Origin: Acanthochlamys bracteata
Lineage: Eukaryota > Streptophyta > Magnoliopsida > Pandanales > Velloziaceae
DNA: 64,000 nt
NCBI GenBank assembly: GCA_019914995.1
Contig: CM034131.1
Span: 6,480,501 to 6,544,500, forward strand
Direction: 5' to 3'
In this document: piece after piece, positions 23,800 through 34,449 of the stretch
Layout of the letters: each line of letters opens with the position of its first letter
Numbering within the stretch: position 1 is the first letter of the stretch
Translations under genes and position numbers: made by a program
Notes under the pieces: model-generated
Seen by the model: the letters and a program-made list of their open reading frames with translations, nothing else
Databases searched by the model: none
Told to the model about the DNA's origin: nothing

Positions 23800-25509
23800 T
23801 TATGCCTCCTTCTTCTTCCTTAAAGGTTGTAAGGCCAAAGTAGTCTTAGACTGGAAATTTACTTCTCGCGACAAAGGCACCATGCACGTTTTCCCTTTAT
23901 CTATGATCCACATGGAATTGGCAAAAGGGATAGGTACAGCCTTTACGCGATCCATAAATTCCATGCCAAGAACTATAGGAAAATCGTCCATTGGCACAAC
24001 AAAAAAGTCCAGAAGATCAGACCACTCACCTATGCAAGTTTTGACCCCACGGGCAACACCAACAATGGATTTGGGTTCGGAATTAACTGTCTTAATCCAT
24101 CCTTGTCCCTTTTCGTACTTAACGCCTAGCCTCGTTGCTTCCTTCTCCTCGAGAAAGTTATGGGTCTACCAAGGCTCAGACCTCCTGTCCTCTAACTTTA
24201 GTTGTCACGTACATTCGACCCTTCACCTCATGTTTTGACAATTCGGCTTTGGCTTGGATGGCATTAAGTAGTTGTAGTGAGCCCATCTTTACCTCTTCAG
24301 GTTGCCGTTGTGGCTCGTCCATTATCTTTATTAGTGCGAAAAGTTTGTTCCGTTTTGGGCATTCCCTAGCCATATGAGGTCCATCATAAAGGAAGCATTT
24401 TAAAAGATTCTTACCATTCCCTTGATTGTTGCCATTGATTCCTTGGCCTCTATGGGAGCCTCCCTTGATTTTTGGTGCGTCAACCGTTGTTTTCTTGACT
24501 TGATGGCTATCTCCACCACCATTGTCCTTGGAGTCCTCTCGAGGCTTATGCTTCTCGGGCCGTTAGAACTCTATGAGGGACTCGGCTATGGCAATAGCAG
24601 AGTTGAGGTCTTAAGGTCATCTGTGTTGGATCTCCAGCCTTGCCCATGTTTGAAATCCGTCCATGAAAGCAAAAAGGGCCTCCCTTTCAGGAAAATCATG
24701 GATCTCCAAGATCAACTCTGAAAATTCCTTGACATAATTCCTTATGCTGCCCCGATGGGTCAAGCGCCGAAGCTTTTCTCTTGCTTCATCCTCGGCATTC
24801 ACTGGATAGAATTGCCGTTTGAGTTCCCTCTTGAACTCTTCCCAAGTGGCAATGATGCAGTTCCCCCTCTCGATCTCAGCATGCCTCCTCCTCCACCATA
24901 CTATTGCGGTATCTTCAAGGTAAAGAGTGGCATGATCGATCTTACCTGCATCTCCCGTGATGCCAGTACTCCTAAAGAGTTGCTCTAAGCTCCAAAGAAA
25001 GTTATCAATCTCCTTCGCGTTCCGCGCACCGTTATACGCCTTGGGTCTTGGAACATCCATTTTCGAAGAAGTCGAAGTTGAGGGTACGGCGGAAACTCTC
25101 TCTTGTGTAATCGCCATCTTGCAAAGTGCCCAATCCCTTCGGACATCCTCAATTCGGTAGCCAATCTTTCGACCTCTTCCTTAAGGGTTGCTACTTCCCT
25201 CCTAAGAGCATCCACATCACCCAAGAGAGAGTCTTTAAGGGCCTTACCTTGGCGAGACGATAATTCGGCTACCACATTCAAGGCATCTTGCATCTCCCCA
25301 CGAAGCTCTTCTTATCCCTTCTCGATGCTTTGGCCCAACTCTTCGAACTGGTCCACCTTATCCGCCATAGCAAGCTCTACCCTAGCGAGCCTTGCATTCA
25401 CGTCTGTCATAACGTCCCTAGACTTCTCCTTCCGGTAGCGACTGCTCTCGGGAGCTCTCCTATCAATCTCCCTTCCCTCATGGATGATCACATCGCTTCC
25501 GCTTGCCAT
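23800..25509 (-). pseudogene. gag and protease remnant of the chromovirus
   Basis: Starts at MASGSDVIIHEGRE (25509). Pieces in order are a coiled-coil-like N-terminal part, a retrotransposon gag domain (AIVWWRRRHAEIERG, WEEFKRELKRQFYP), a zinc-knuckle position, and a protease-region piece with DDFPIVLGMEFMDR. It is broken by an in-frame TAA at 25312-25314, a frameshift near 25100, another near 24620 and stops near 23800. The knuckle reads CFLYDGPHMAREC: the second Cys is Tyr. The element cannot encode a working polyprotein. Confidence 0.85.
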
Positions 25510-25529
25510 TTCTGATTAGCAGAACCTTG

Positions 25530-25541
25530 GCTCTGATACCA
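25530..25541 (-). other. Primer binding site, initiator-Met tRNA type
   Basis: The - strand reads TGGTATCAGAGC two bases after the 5' LTR end. It is the usual plant PBS matching the 3' end of tRNA-iMet. Confidence 0.88.
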
Positions 25542-25543
25542 CT

Positions 25544-26066
25544 TGTCACGGGCCTAAGATTTTTACTTTGGCTCGTGCGACACTTAGTCACACTCCTTTA
25601 TGGCTAAGTCAGCCTTTCACCCAAATGAGCTATCAAAGATAGCTAAGAAAATTTGAATGGATTAGAGTGAAAGTAAGAAACACTTGAAGAGAGCTTTTTA
25701 GAAGAAAAGCTTTTGTATTGTTTGGCTTGGTTACAACTCTTGCTTGAATTTCTTGATTTGTTTGATGGCCCCAAATGAGAGCTCACCTCCCTATTTATAG
25801 CTTCTCCACCTCCTCAATGGACGATGAAGATTGTTTTGATCGGACGGTGAAGAATACATGATCTAGAAAGTTCTTACAAAATATTCTTTACAAAAGTCTC
25901 CACCTTTATAAAGTATTTCCTAACCTACTCTAGATTTAACCCAACTATTTTATATCTAGAATATTCTATCATACTTTAAATTTTGCTTATGCATTAGATA
26001 AATTTACCTAGATAAAAAATATTTTATCAAGATAATTTCGACGGAAAGAATAGCCATACTGTGACA
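25544..26066 (-). repeat. 5' LTR of the chromovirus
   Basis: Runs TGTCACGGGCC to CTGTGACA on the + strand, so the termini form a short TGTCAC/GTGACA inverted repeat. It pairs with the copy at 22939-23469. Confidence 0.88.
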
Positions 26067-27945
26067 ATATAGAGGCAAAAACTCTTTCAACATTTGTCAA
26101 GGAAAATCTAACTTTTTTACGAATTTTTTTAAAAATTAAGTTATAATGAAATTACCTAAATATGTACAACAAAAAATACAAATATGATTTTCGTGTAGCT
26201 ATTTACGGATCATGCGATGAAGATATCTAAAAATTTTAGTCGAAATAAGGTAGGAAAAATTGCCTATATTGCTTATCACTTTTTGGCAAAGATAAATTTT
26301 GTGACAGATTATTTACCAGTTCTAATAAGTTTATACATTGAATTATTGAAAAATAAGTCCACACCTTCGTATAATTCTTTAGATAGAATGGCAAAATTGT
26401 GGGGAAGCATAAGAAAGATAATGATATGGTTTTAGATTACGTGAATTATTTATAAAATAAATTTAATTTTATTTCAAAAATTAGTAAAACTTTTGTATTA
26501 AAAAATTTATAACTATATTTTTATACTTTCAAAAGTTTTTAAAATTTTAATAAAATATTATAAAAATTTTGACATAAAAATATTTATTAAAATAATGAAA
26601 TTTTCAAAAGTTCAAACATAAATTTATGCTGTGCAGTCAAAGTTCGTCAATATGCTTTTAATGATGTCCATCTGAATAAGACTAACGCTTGTTCACTTGA
26701 TACCTTTCGGTTTAGTTTAGAGCATATCAGTTTGATATGAATTTTATTCTTTTAATTTAATTTATTTAAAATTTATATTAAGTATAATAAATATAAAATT
26801 TATTTCAAAAATGCATTTTATATTTAATTTTTAATTATAATTATACAAAATTTTACTCATTAATTAAATTTATTTTTAATAATTTACTGTAGATATTTAT
26901 TTTTCTCAGTAACAACTCTCATTTTAATTGTTCTCATCACCGTAATGATCAAGGTTATTGTGAAGCTCATTAAAAAATTTATATTTGAGCTTGTTCTCAG
27001 TGCAGCTCCGCTACAAAATAAAAGAAGAAATCTTGTGACAAGTCTATTAAAAGTTTTTGCAGTGTTTCACGTAATAGTCAAAAAGAAGAATCATCGATGC
27101 GTGCTGCGACGGGCAGTGCACGCCACGGGAGTTGCTGCCACTACTGCACTGCGTTAAATTGAATGCAGCACACACTCCCAATCTACGACCCTGTCTTACT
27201 AGTCAAATTTCTCAAACAAATAAAATCATTTCTTTCTATAAAAATCATCCTCAACTATTAAATTATTTAATTTAGTTTAAATTATAAAAATGATATTTAA
27301 ACTTAATTTTTAATAATTTATATTCGGTAAACTCATTTATGATTATTCATGTTAAGCAAAATAAATTAATTCTAGATATTAAGACATACTTTTGGAATGT
27401 TTAAAGTAAAACATTTTTTAAATAAATTGTTTTAAAATTTTAAAAATAGATTAATTTTACTAAAAATAAAGTTTTTAAAATTTTATGACGAGAATATATT
27501 TTTACTTTTTTACATTTAAAATATTTCTAAAAAATATAAAATTTTATTCGTAAATAAGAAAATAAATAAATTTTAAAGAGATAGTTGATAAGGACAAAAT
27601 TAGAGCAGTTTTCTTCAGTGTGGAACATACAAGAGTCAACTGCTTTGCTTGTTCATGCATGCTTGCATGTTGCTTTCTTTATCCATTTCATTTCAATCAA
27701 TCAAAAAAAAAGAAGTTCTTGAACTCTATGTTTCTGCAGAGTTCAGAATCACCTTATTTAAAAAAAAGATAATTGATATATTACTCCTATATCATAAGTT
27801 AACTTAAATCGCACAACTTCCTTTCTCTCATTTCAAAGCTGGTAGGTTTTAGCTCATGTTATTCAAATTTTTGGTTGTTGATCTCAGTGCTTGTGCAATT
27901 TACAATACTTACAGAAATGTTGGGAGTAACAACAAGCAAAGTTAT
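26067..27945. other. Intergenic, AT-rich
   Basis: Long AT-rich spacer with only short, low-complexity ORFs. No gene, RNA gene or element terminus recognised. Confidence 0.55.
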
Positions 27946-27948
27946 TTA

Positions 27949-28209
27949 GGGCGTGTTTACCTAGGGGGTGAAAGTGGAGTTTTGGGGAAAGTAGAATTTT
28001 TAGGAAATAAATTTAAAAAATAAAATAAAAAATAAAAAATATTTAATAAAAAATAAAATTTTATATTAATTATATATTTTTAGTAAGTTTTAAATTTGAA
28101 TTTTTAAAAAAATTTTATTGATAAAAAAATTTATTTTAATTTTTATAAGTATTTATGTGAAACTTGAGTTTAAAGGAAGTGGAGTTTAGGGGTGTTGGTA
28201 AACACGCCC
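27949..28209. mobile_element. MITE, Tourist/Harbinger-like, TTA target duplication
   Basis: A 261-bp non-coding element with perfect 13-bp terminal inverted repeats, GGGCGTGTTTACC left and GGTAAACACGCCC right. It is flanked by TTA at 27946-27948 and 28210-28212. Termini beginning GGG and a 3-bp TTA duplication are the signature of PIF/Harbinger-mobilised MITEs. A diverged relative lies at 44725-44972. Confidence 0.85.
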
Positions 28210-28212
28210 TTA

Positions 28213-28903
28213 ATAAGTTACAGCTATTACTTTCTAGAGAAATTTCTGCAGTCCTTTTTTTTCTTTTCCTGTATGCAGGATGTCCCAATTCTTCCTTTTA
28301 TTCTTTTCATACATTTATCCGATACCTGTCTGAACGATAATGCCATAAGTTTCTCTCTGTTGATAGCTTCAGTTGTAAGCTGCACGCATCTTTTGATGCG
28401 TTCTTGTCTCCCAGATCTGGAGAGAACAGCATTCGCTTTAAGCTATTCTTTGGATCTCTCAAGAAATGAAGACGCACATAAAGAGTACGCTAAAGATATT
28501 GCAAGTGCTCTCAAGATCCAATATCCACAACTCTACTTTAATCGCACTATTCGTTCCAAATTTGCGCAATCTCCTCTTCTGATATATTAAGCAAAAACTG
28601 AATTATACCAAATTTATTACGGTTGGTTATTAGCAAAGAGAGGAACTATATAAATTCTCGTGCAATTCTTACAGTATGCGCATATCTACATATGACTGGT
28701 TTAAAGTGAAATACAACAGTTTTACATTGGAGCAGAGGTATCTGTAGGATAGTTAGGAGTAGAAACGAACCAATGAATGTGAACCATCCCAATTATGCTG
28801 AAACTTTGATCGATCATCATCTGCTAACGGGTTATTTCCTTTCAATTTTAGAATCTTCATGTTTTATGGGCTTTTATTGCAAAGTATCAGATTCATGCAG
28901 GTC
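28213..28903. other. Intergenic
   Basis: A 132-codon + strand open stretch (about 28192-28590) overlaps the MITE end. Its 3' half (LERTAFALSYSLDLSRNEDA) looks mildly protein-like, but no family is recognised. The rest is the 3' flank of the dehydrogenase gene. Confidence 0.35.
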
Positions 28904-31464
28904 TCAAAGTGAGGGGGCTGGTCTAACTTTAACTGAGTTTTTCTTGTAGATGTACACACCGATTCCTCGCTTCCTACCTAAACGGCCAGCATCAACATAC
29001 TGTACAAGGAGCGGGCATGGGCTATACCTGCTATCCCCGAGTCCTTCTTGGAGAACCTTCATAATGGAAAGACAAACATCCAAGCCTATGAAGTCTGCAA
29101 GCTCCAAAGGCCCCATGGGGTGGTTTGTGCCAAGCTTCATGCCAGCATCAATGTCCTCTTTTGACGCCACGCCAGTGTACAGGGTGAAAAATGCCTCATT
29201 GATCATGGGCATTAGGATACGGTTCACAATGAAACCAGGGAAGTCGCGGGAGCATATGACAGTCTTGCCAAGCCTGTCGACAGCAGGAGCATATAAACTT
29301 GCTGTCCATTACAATTGCTAATAATCACAACATCTGCATGTACATACTACAAAAGATGGAAGGAATGGTGTCTTTGTGGTAACTAGCAGTGAATTAAAAA
29401 TGAAATGAAAACCATCAGGTTTACCTTTCTGCCAGAGTTTTCACTGCAGTAAAGGTACCATCTGAAGTATCTGCACCTCTAACTATCTCTAGTAGTTTCA
29501 TAACAGGAGGAGGGTTCATAAAATGCATGCCTATTACCTGCAACACATTATTTTGCACCATGTTACTGGGACAATTGATGACCATTAACTCCAAATGTCT
29601 TTTGAGGTAAACCATTACTCCGACATATGCTTTATTGGGTGACCAAATGAATCGATTTCAGAAGAGCAGTTCATATTTTATTGCTAAAATCAGGATTAAA
29701 AATGGTTTGTGCACCAGTAATATAAAAATCTGAACAAGATTCAGTATGTTTGACAGCATGATGGGAATTGATAATACGTATTTTGTGAGTCCTGTCTGTT
29801 ATAGCCAACACTAACAGAGCAAAACCAGATTCACAGACTTATACTTCAGCCATATTTCACATTCAAATGTATTGTATATTTTATGAAGACACAAAGATGT
29901 TAGCAGTAGTTTCCAATACATTTTGGCATCTTAAAACCTAGAACACCTTGAACTATCTGATACAGCAGTTCTTTTTTTTTTTCAGACTATCCGCGAGCTT
30001 TCCTAACTTAGTCCAGTAATAACCTTTATAGGTTCTTTGTCCAGGATCACTAACCAGAATGACCTCAATTAAGGCCTTAGCGAGCCATTTCTATAAGTTT
30101 TCGATGAAGCTTCATTTCCTGCTCTCTTATACAGAGAATATTTCATGTCCCTCATATTAATGTTTCTTAAGTTTACATTTCAAAAGCATAGAATTTACAA
30201 GTAGGAGTAGGACCAGCATCTATTTACTGAGGAAAATGCATATGGCGTATGAGCATTTCTATGAGATCTTTTAGTTTCTAGTACCTAAAACTCCATGCAC
30301 ATTTACAGAGACAAGCTTCTGAAGCCCTTTTCTATTGTTCAAAGAACTTGTTGCCCACACTTCAGGCAGACAACTAACTGGAGGTGCCTCCAAACTCAAA
30401 TTTTCAGATTACAAATTGAGTTCCCAAATATAAAAATCATAACATTAGACTCACAGGCAAATCTCCATGTCCCCATGTCCGACATGCATCAACAAATGTG
30501 CATTACCACAATAAACATGCAGTCATCAGATGTCCCTATCCAATGATAATGAACCATTAGTAACATCTAAGATGGCTATACATCAATATTATGCTTGGAT
30601 AAGTGCCATTTAGGACCAAGCTAACCTAGATGTGACTCAGAGGGTCAGTGATTCAACATACTACCTAACCGAACATTACAAGTAGGATATCCTTTTTTAG
30701 TAACCTACCAAAATAAAATATCACGGCTTCATTTTCGAACTCGGCATAGATCGGAAAATGAGAAGAATCACAAACCTCAGCAAACTTTCAGAGGATAATA
30801 ACAAAAATGAACCAAGGTATGTTACACTAAAGATGCAGATAAGCTATAGCTATAAAATGGACGTCTTGAGTAATGACTCCATCAAAAGCAGCAGTGCCTA
30901 GTCTTAGTAGTTACAAGTTTGAAGAAGAGCTAAGGCCAAACCTGAGAAGGACGCCTAGTTGCAGAAGCAAGCCGTGTGATAGAGATTGAACTAGTATTGG
31001 ATGCCAGAATTGCAGAATCTCTAGCAATCTTATCAAGATTTGCGAATAGCTGCTTCTTTATGGCTTCAGACTCCACTATGGCCTCAATTATGATATCAGC
31101 TGTACTAAGATCTTCAAGATTTGTTGAGCAGGTGAGATGATTTACAGCATCATTGCTTGCTGACTGCAACAACAGCAAGAATATAATTCCGGGAGCAACT
31201 ACATCAAATCCAAAAACCTAATTATGGGAAACGAAAAAGAAAAGATTCTACTTTATTCACCTCAGAGAGTCGACCTTTGGCGACGAGCTGTCGGATGGCG
31301 GCCGGGATTGCACCAGCGGCGAGAGCGATAGCGACGGAGTCGGAATCGACGAGAAAGACATGGAATCCGGTGGCGATGGCGAGCTGGGCTATGCCTGATC
31401 CCATCTGGCCGGCTCCCACTACTCCGACCACTTTTATCTCCGGCTCCATTGAATAACCGCTCAT
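28904..31464 (-). CDS. HBD: 3-hydroxybutyryl-CoA dehydrogenase (3-hydroxyacyl-CoA dehydrogenase family)
   Basis: NAD(P)-dependent oxidation/reduction of 3-hydroxybutyryl-CoA; the plant protein is reported in peroxisomes. Four exons: 31261-31464, 30942-31163, 29425-29537, 28904-29273; phases agree, 302 residues, near the family's usual 290-300. The N-terminal Rossmann fold has GVVGAGQMGSGIAQLA and the acidic strand end FLVDSD. The middle has ASNTSSISITRLA and IGMHFMNPPPVMKLLEIVRG. The C-terminal domain has DFPGFIVNRILMPMINEA, KLGTNHPMGPLELADFIGLD and GRKRGIGVYIY. The catalytic His lies in MHFMNPP and the partner Asn in the NHPMGP loop. The protein ends APSL, close to the PRL-type peroxisomal tail I recall for the Arabidopsis protein. 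The third intron position spans 1.4 kb (29538-30941) with no inserted gene visible. Confidence 0.94.
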
Positions 31465-33765
31465 TCTGAACTGATCAGCAGCATCAAAGCAAGAAATTCT
31501 GATTGATCTCTCCTGATAAAATTTGTCAAAAATTTTTAGGCCCCTGCAAAAATCCACTGTTTAAGAAAAAAGTTTTGTATTGATTTATAAGTTAATTTAA
31601 ATAAATATTTTATATTTTTAATATATTATAATTTTAAAAGAGTATAACAATAATATCGTAAATTTTATATATATGGGTTCTATTTAAAAAAATTTAAGCT
31701 CGTTTTAAAAAAATTCAATATAATTTTATTTAAAAAGTTTTAATGTTTAACACTCACAAGCTTTCGGTAAAATATTATAAAACTTTTTAATAAAAAATTA
31801 TTTCGAATTCAATTTCAACTAAATAAAAAGGTACAAAAAGTTAAAGTCTATTTTAAAATATCAAATTAAATATTTCTAACAATATTTAATTAATTCAGTT
31901 TTTAATAATTTATTTTTCAGTAATTTACTTTCTCTTGATAATATGGTGCGATGTGAGTGAGACATCTGATGGATGCTTTAATTACAAAAAATTCTGCTTA
32001 TCTTTTAGATTTATAGTTCTATTATTTTATTTATTTAATATTTATTTTATTTATATATAATAAAAAAATTAATTAATATATTTTAATATTTTGAATTCTT
32101 TTTTATCGAATTTTATATTTTATCAAATTTTATTTTTATAAATTTATTTTAAAAAATTTATATTAATGCTATGAAAACACGCTTTGAGAGTGTGTTTTTC
32201 TATCTACATAACTCACTTAATTTTAATTTACTTTTAATTTATTTTAGCTATATAGAAAATATAAAAAAATTTTAATTTATTTCTTCGCTTAATTATCTTC
32301 TAAAATTATTTTGTAAAATATCATTATAAAGATATGTGACTCAGATTCAATTCTTAACACTTGCTTCGGCGGCCGTAATTAATCATTTTGATAAATATTC
32401 ACCAACCACATCTCAACGATCGTATCATTTTACAATTTCGTGATCAAATAATAGATAATATAATGCACCCTGCTTATCACGAGGAGCTGTTTTTAAATAA
32501 AATTTAAGAAATACAAAATATCTTTTTATTTTTAAAAATAAGTTTTATTTTCTAAAAAAATATAATATACAATAAAAAAATTTTATTATGTTGAATTTTT
32601 ATATTTTCTAAATTTTTAAATAAATCTTTTAAATATTTATAAAATATATTAAAATATTAAATAAAAAATCAAAAAATTATTTTTGAAATAGCAATATCAA
32701 ACTTCAACTGAATTGATTTTGATTTGCTTTGTATTGACGATCTAGATCTACGATCTATGAATTTGAAATCGATCCGAATTTGAGTCCGGATCGACGGATC
32801 GCTAGTCAACCCGCCGGATCAGAACTAGCACTATAACAATATCAACCAACAAGAGATAATTGGACAGACAAAATAGAAGAACATTCTTACAATACAAATT
32901 TGGCCAGCAATACAGTAAATATTTGGCTCCATTTCAAATTCATATAACAAAGCATTGGCAACCAATTCAAATAACAGTAACACATTAGTTTAACATGTTA
33001 AAAACTTGAAATTTAATGATGTAATACAACACATGTAACACACATTATACTGAAATTTGAAAACAAGTCTAATACAAACAAGCATCTTACTTGCAATATA
33101 TTACACATACTGCACCTTAATCAAGAAGACAAGAAGAGGCAAGTATTACAAATTATGCAAAGATTATCTTGCGCCAAGAAGATGACAAAGATCCTCCAAA
33201 AAACACTTTCTCATTTGTAGAAAATCAGATACTCCTTTCATTTTTCAAGATCATTCACCTGCATGTTAGTGCAAGCAGCTAGATTATTCTCATAGTTATA
33301 AGCTACTACTACAATTGATGCAATACATAGTCCTAGCAGATAGTGAAGGCAAGCAGGCAGGGAGACAAGCAATCTTACAGGAAGGCAGGGATGCAAGTAG
33401 GCTTGTAAGCAGCCACGAAGACTAGCAAGTAAGAAAAAAGGCACAGAAAGCAAGCAGAGAGTCAGGTAAGCTAGTAAGCAAGCAAGAAAGCAAGAAGTCA
33501 GTATAGGCACTAGGCAGATGCCAAGAGCACAGACAGATTTCATAAGATTACCACTGATCATAAGCACGTTTGCTGCTTTTGTCAAATTTCTTCCAATACT
33601 CTTGAGTATTTTTTTGTACTTATATGTCATATAATCACCAGTTAGTTAAATGAATTATTTTTTAAATTCCTACAGTAACGAACAAGTTGACTTCTCAATC
33701 TCAAGAACAAAACAAACTTCAAAGTTCAACTTTAAACAAGTAACCCAAATCACAAAGAAAAAAAA
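31465..33765. other. Intergenic, AT-rich, with a GC-rich patch
   Basis: AT-rich from 31560 to 32700. A small inverted repeat (AAAACACGC near 32173 and GTGTGTTTT near 32191) and a GC-rich patch at about 32740-32830 (GTCCGGATCGACGGATCG) are present. The patch resembles sequence at the far side of the hAT element. A stretch near 33350-33500 is rich in AAGCAAG/GCAGG words. No gene. Confidence 0.45.
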
Positions 33766-33769
33766 TTCA

Positions 33770-34290
33770 TACCGCCAAGAAGAAAAAATCAAATTCTAAA
33801 TCACGTCGCCAAAGAAGAAAATTTCCATACTTGCTGGCCAACAAAAAAAAATTCTAAACTGGCTGGCCAACAAAAAAATTTCCATATTGGCTGGCTAGCA
33901 AAAAACTTTCCATACTAGCCAGCAAGAAAAAATCCTTAATCCAAACTGGCCAGCAAAAAAAAAATTCAAACTGGCTAGCCAACAACAAAAAAGTTCATCT
34001 TGGTGACAAAAAAAAAAAAATCCATACCGCCAAAAAAAAAAAAATCAAATCGCCAAGAAGAAAAAAAATCCATACCGCCAAAGAATAAAAAAAAAAACCA
34101 CAATACTAAGAACAAAACAAACTTCAAAGTTCAAACAAGTAATCGAAACTGGCAAGCAAGAAAAAATTTATACTGGCCAGCAAGAAAAAATCCAACCTAG
34201 CTGGCCAGCAAGAAAATTTCTATACTGGCTGGCCAGCAAGAAAAAAAAAATTCATACTGCCCAGTAAAAAAAAATCCTTACTGATCAAGA
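33770..34290. repeat. Degenerate purine-rich minisatellite
   Basis: Irregular repetition of two related words, CTGGC(T/C)GGCCAGCAAG followed by A-runs and TTCATAC, and CCGCCAAGAAGAAAAAA. The units are 25-35 bp and lie directly 3' of the hAT transposase remnant. On the + strand it is almost wholly A/G/C with long A-runs. Confidence 0.7.
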
Positions 34291-34449
34291 AGAAGAAAAA
34301 GAAACCACAACACTAAGATATCTATTAGGTCATATAGACAAGAATTATTTCTAAATTCATTCTTATAGAGATGCATATAAAGACTGAATATAGGATCATC
34401 TTTAAAAAAATAAAATACTTAACATATTCACATATCATGTTAGGGAGCT

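Larger units (their letters stand above)
22939..26066 (-). mobile_element. Ty3/gypsy chromovirus, internally deleted, two LTRs
   Basis: An LTR retrotransposon lying on the - strand. Two direct repeats of about 525 bp flank a short internal region. The 5' LTR (25544-26066) is followed by a tRNA-iMet-type primer binding site, and the 3' LTR (22939-23469) is preceded by a purine tract. The internal part reads gag, a zinc-knuckle remnant and a protease piece, then jumps directly to a chromodomain. Reverse transcriptase, RNase H and nearly all of integrase are absent. It is therefore a deletion derivative unable to move by itself. The LTRs differ by many substitutions, so insertion is old. I see no clean target-site duplication (GTAAT left, ATATA right). 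Confidence 0.9.

Noticed and set aside
24422-25438. Several + strand ORFs inside the LTR element
   Set aside because: Shadows of gag on the opposite strand.
33238-33630. 130-codon - strand ORF rich in Leu and Cys
   Set aside because: It arises from AAGCAAG/GGCAGG low-complexity repeats on the other strand.
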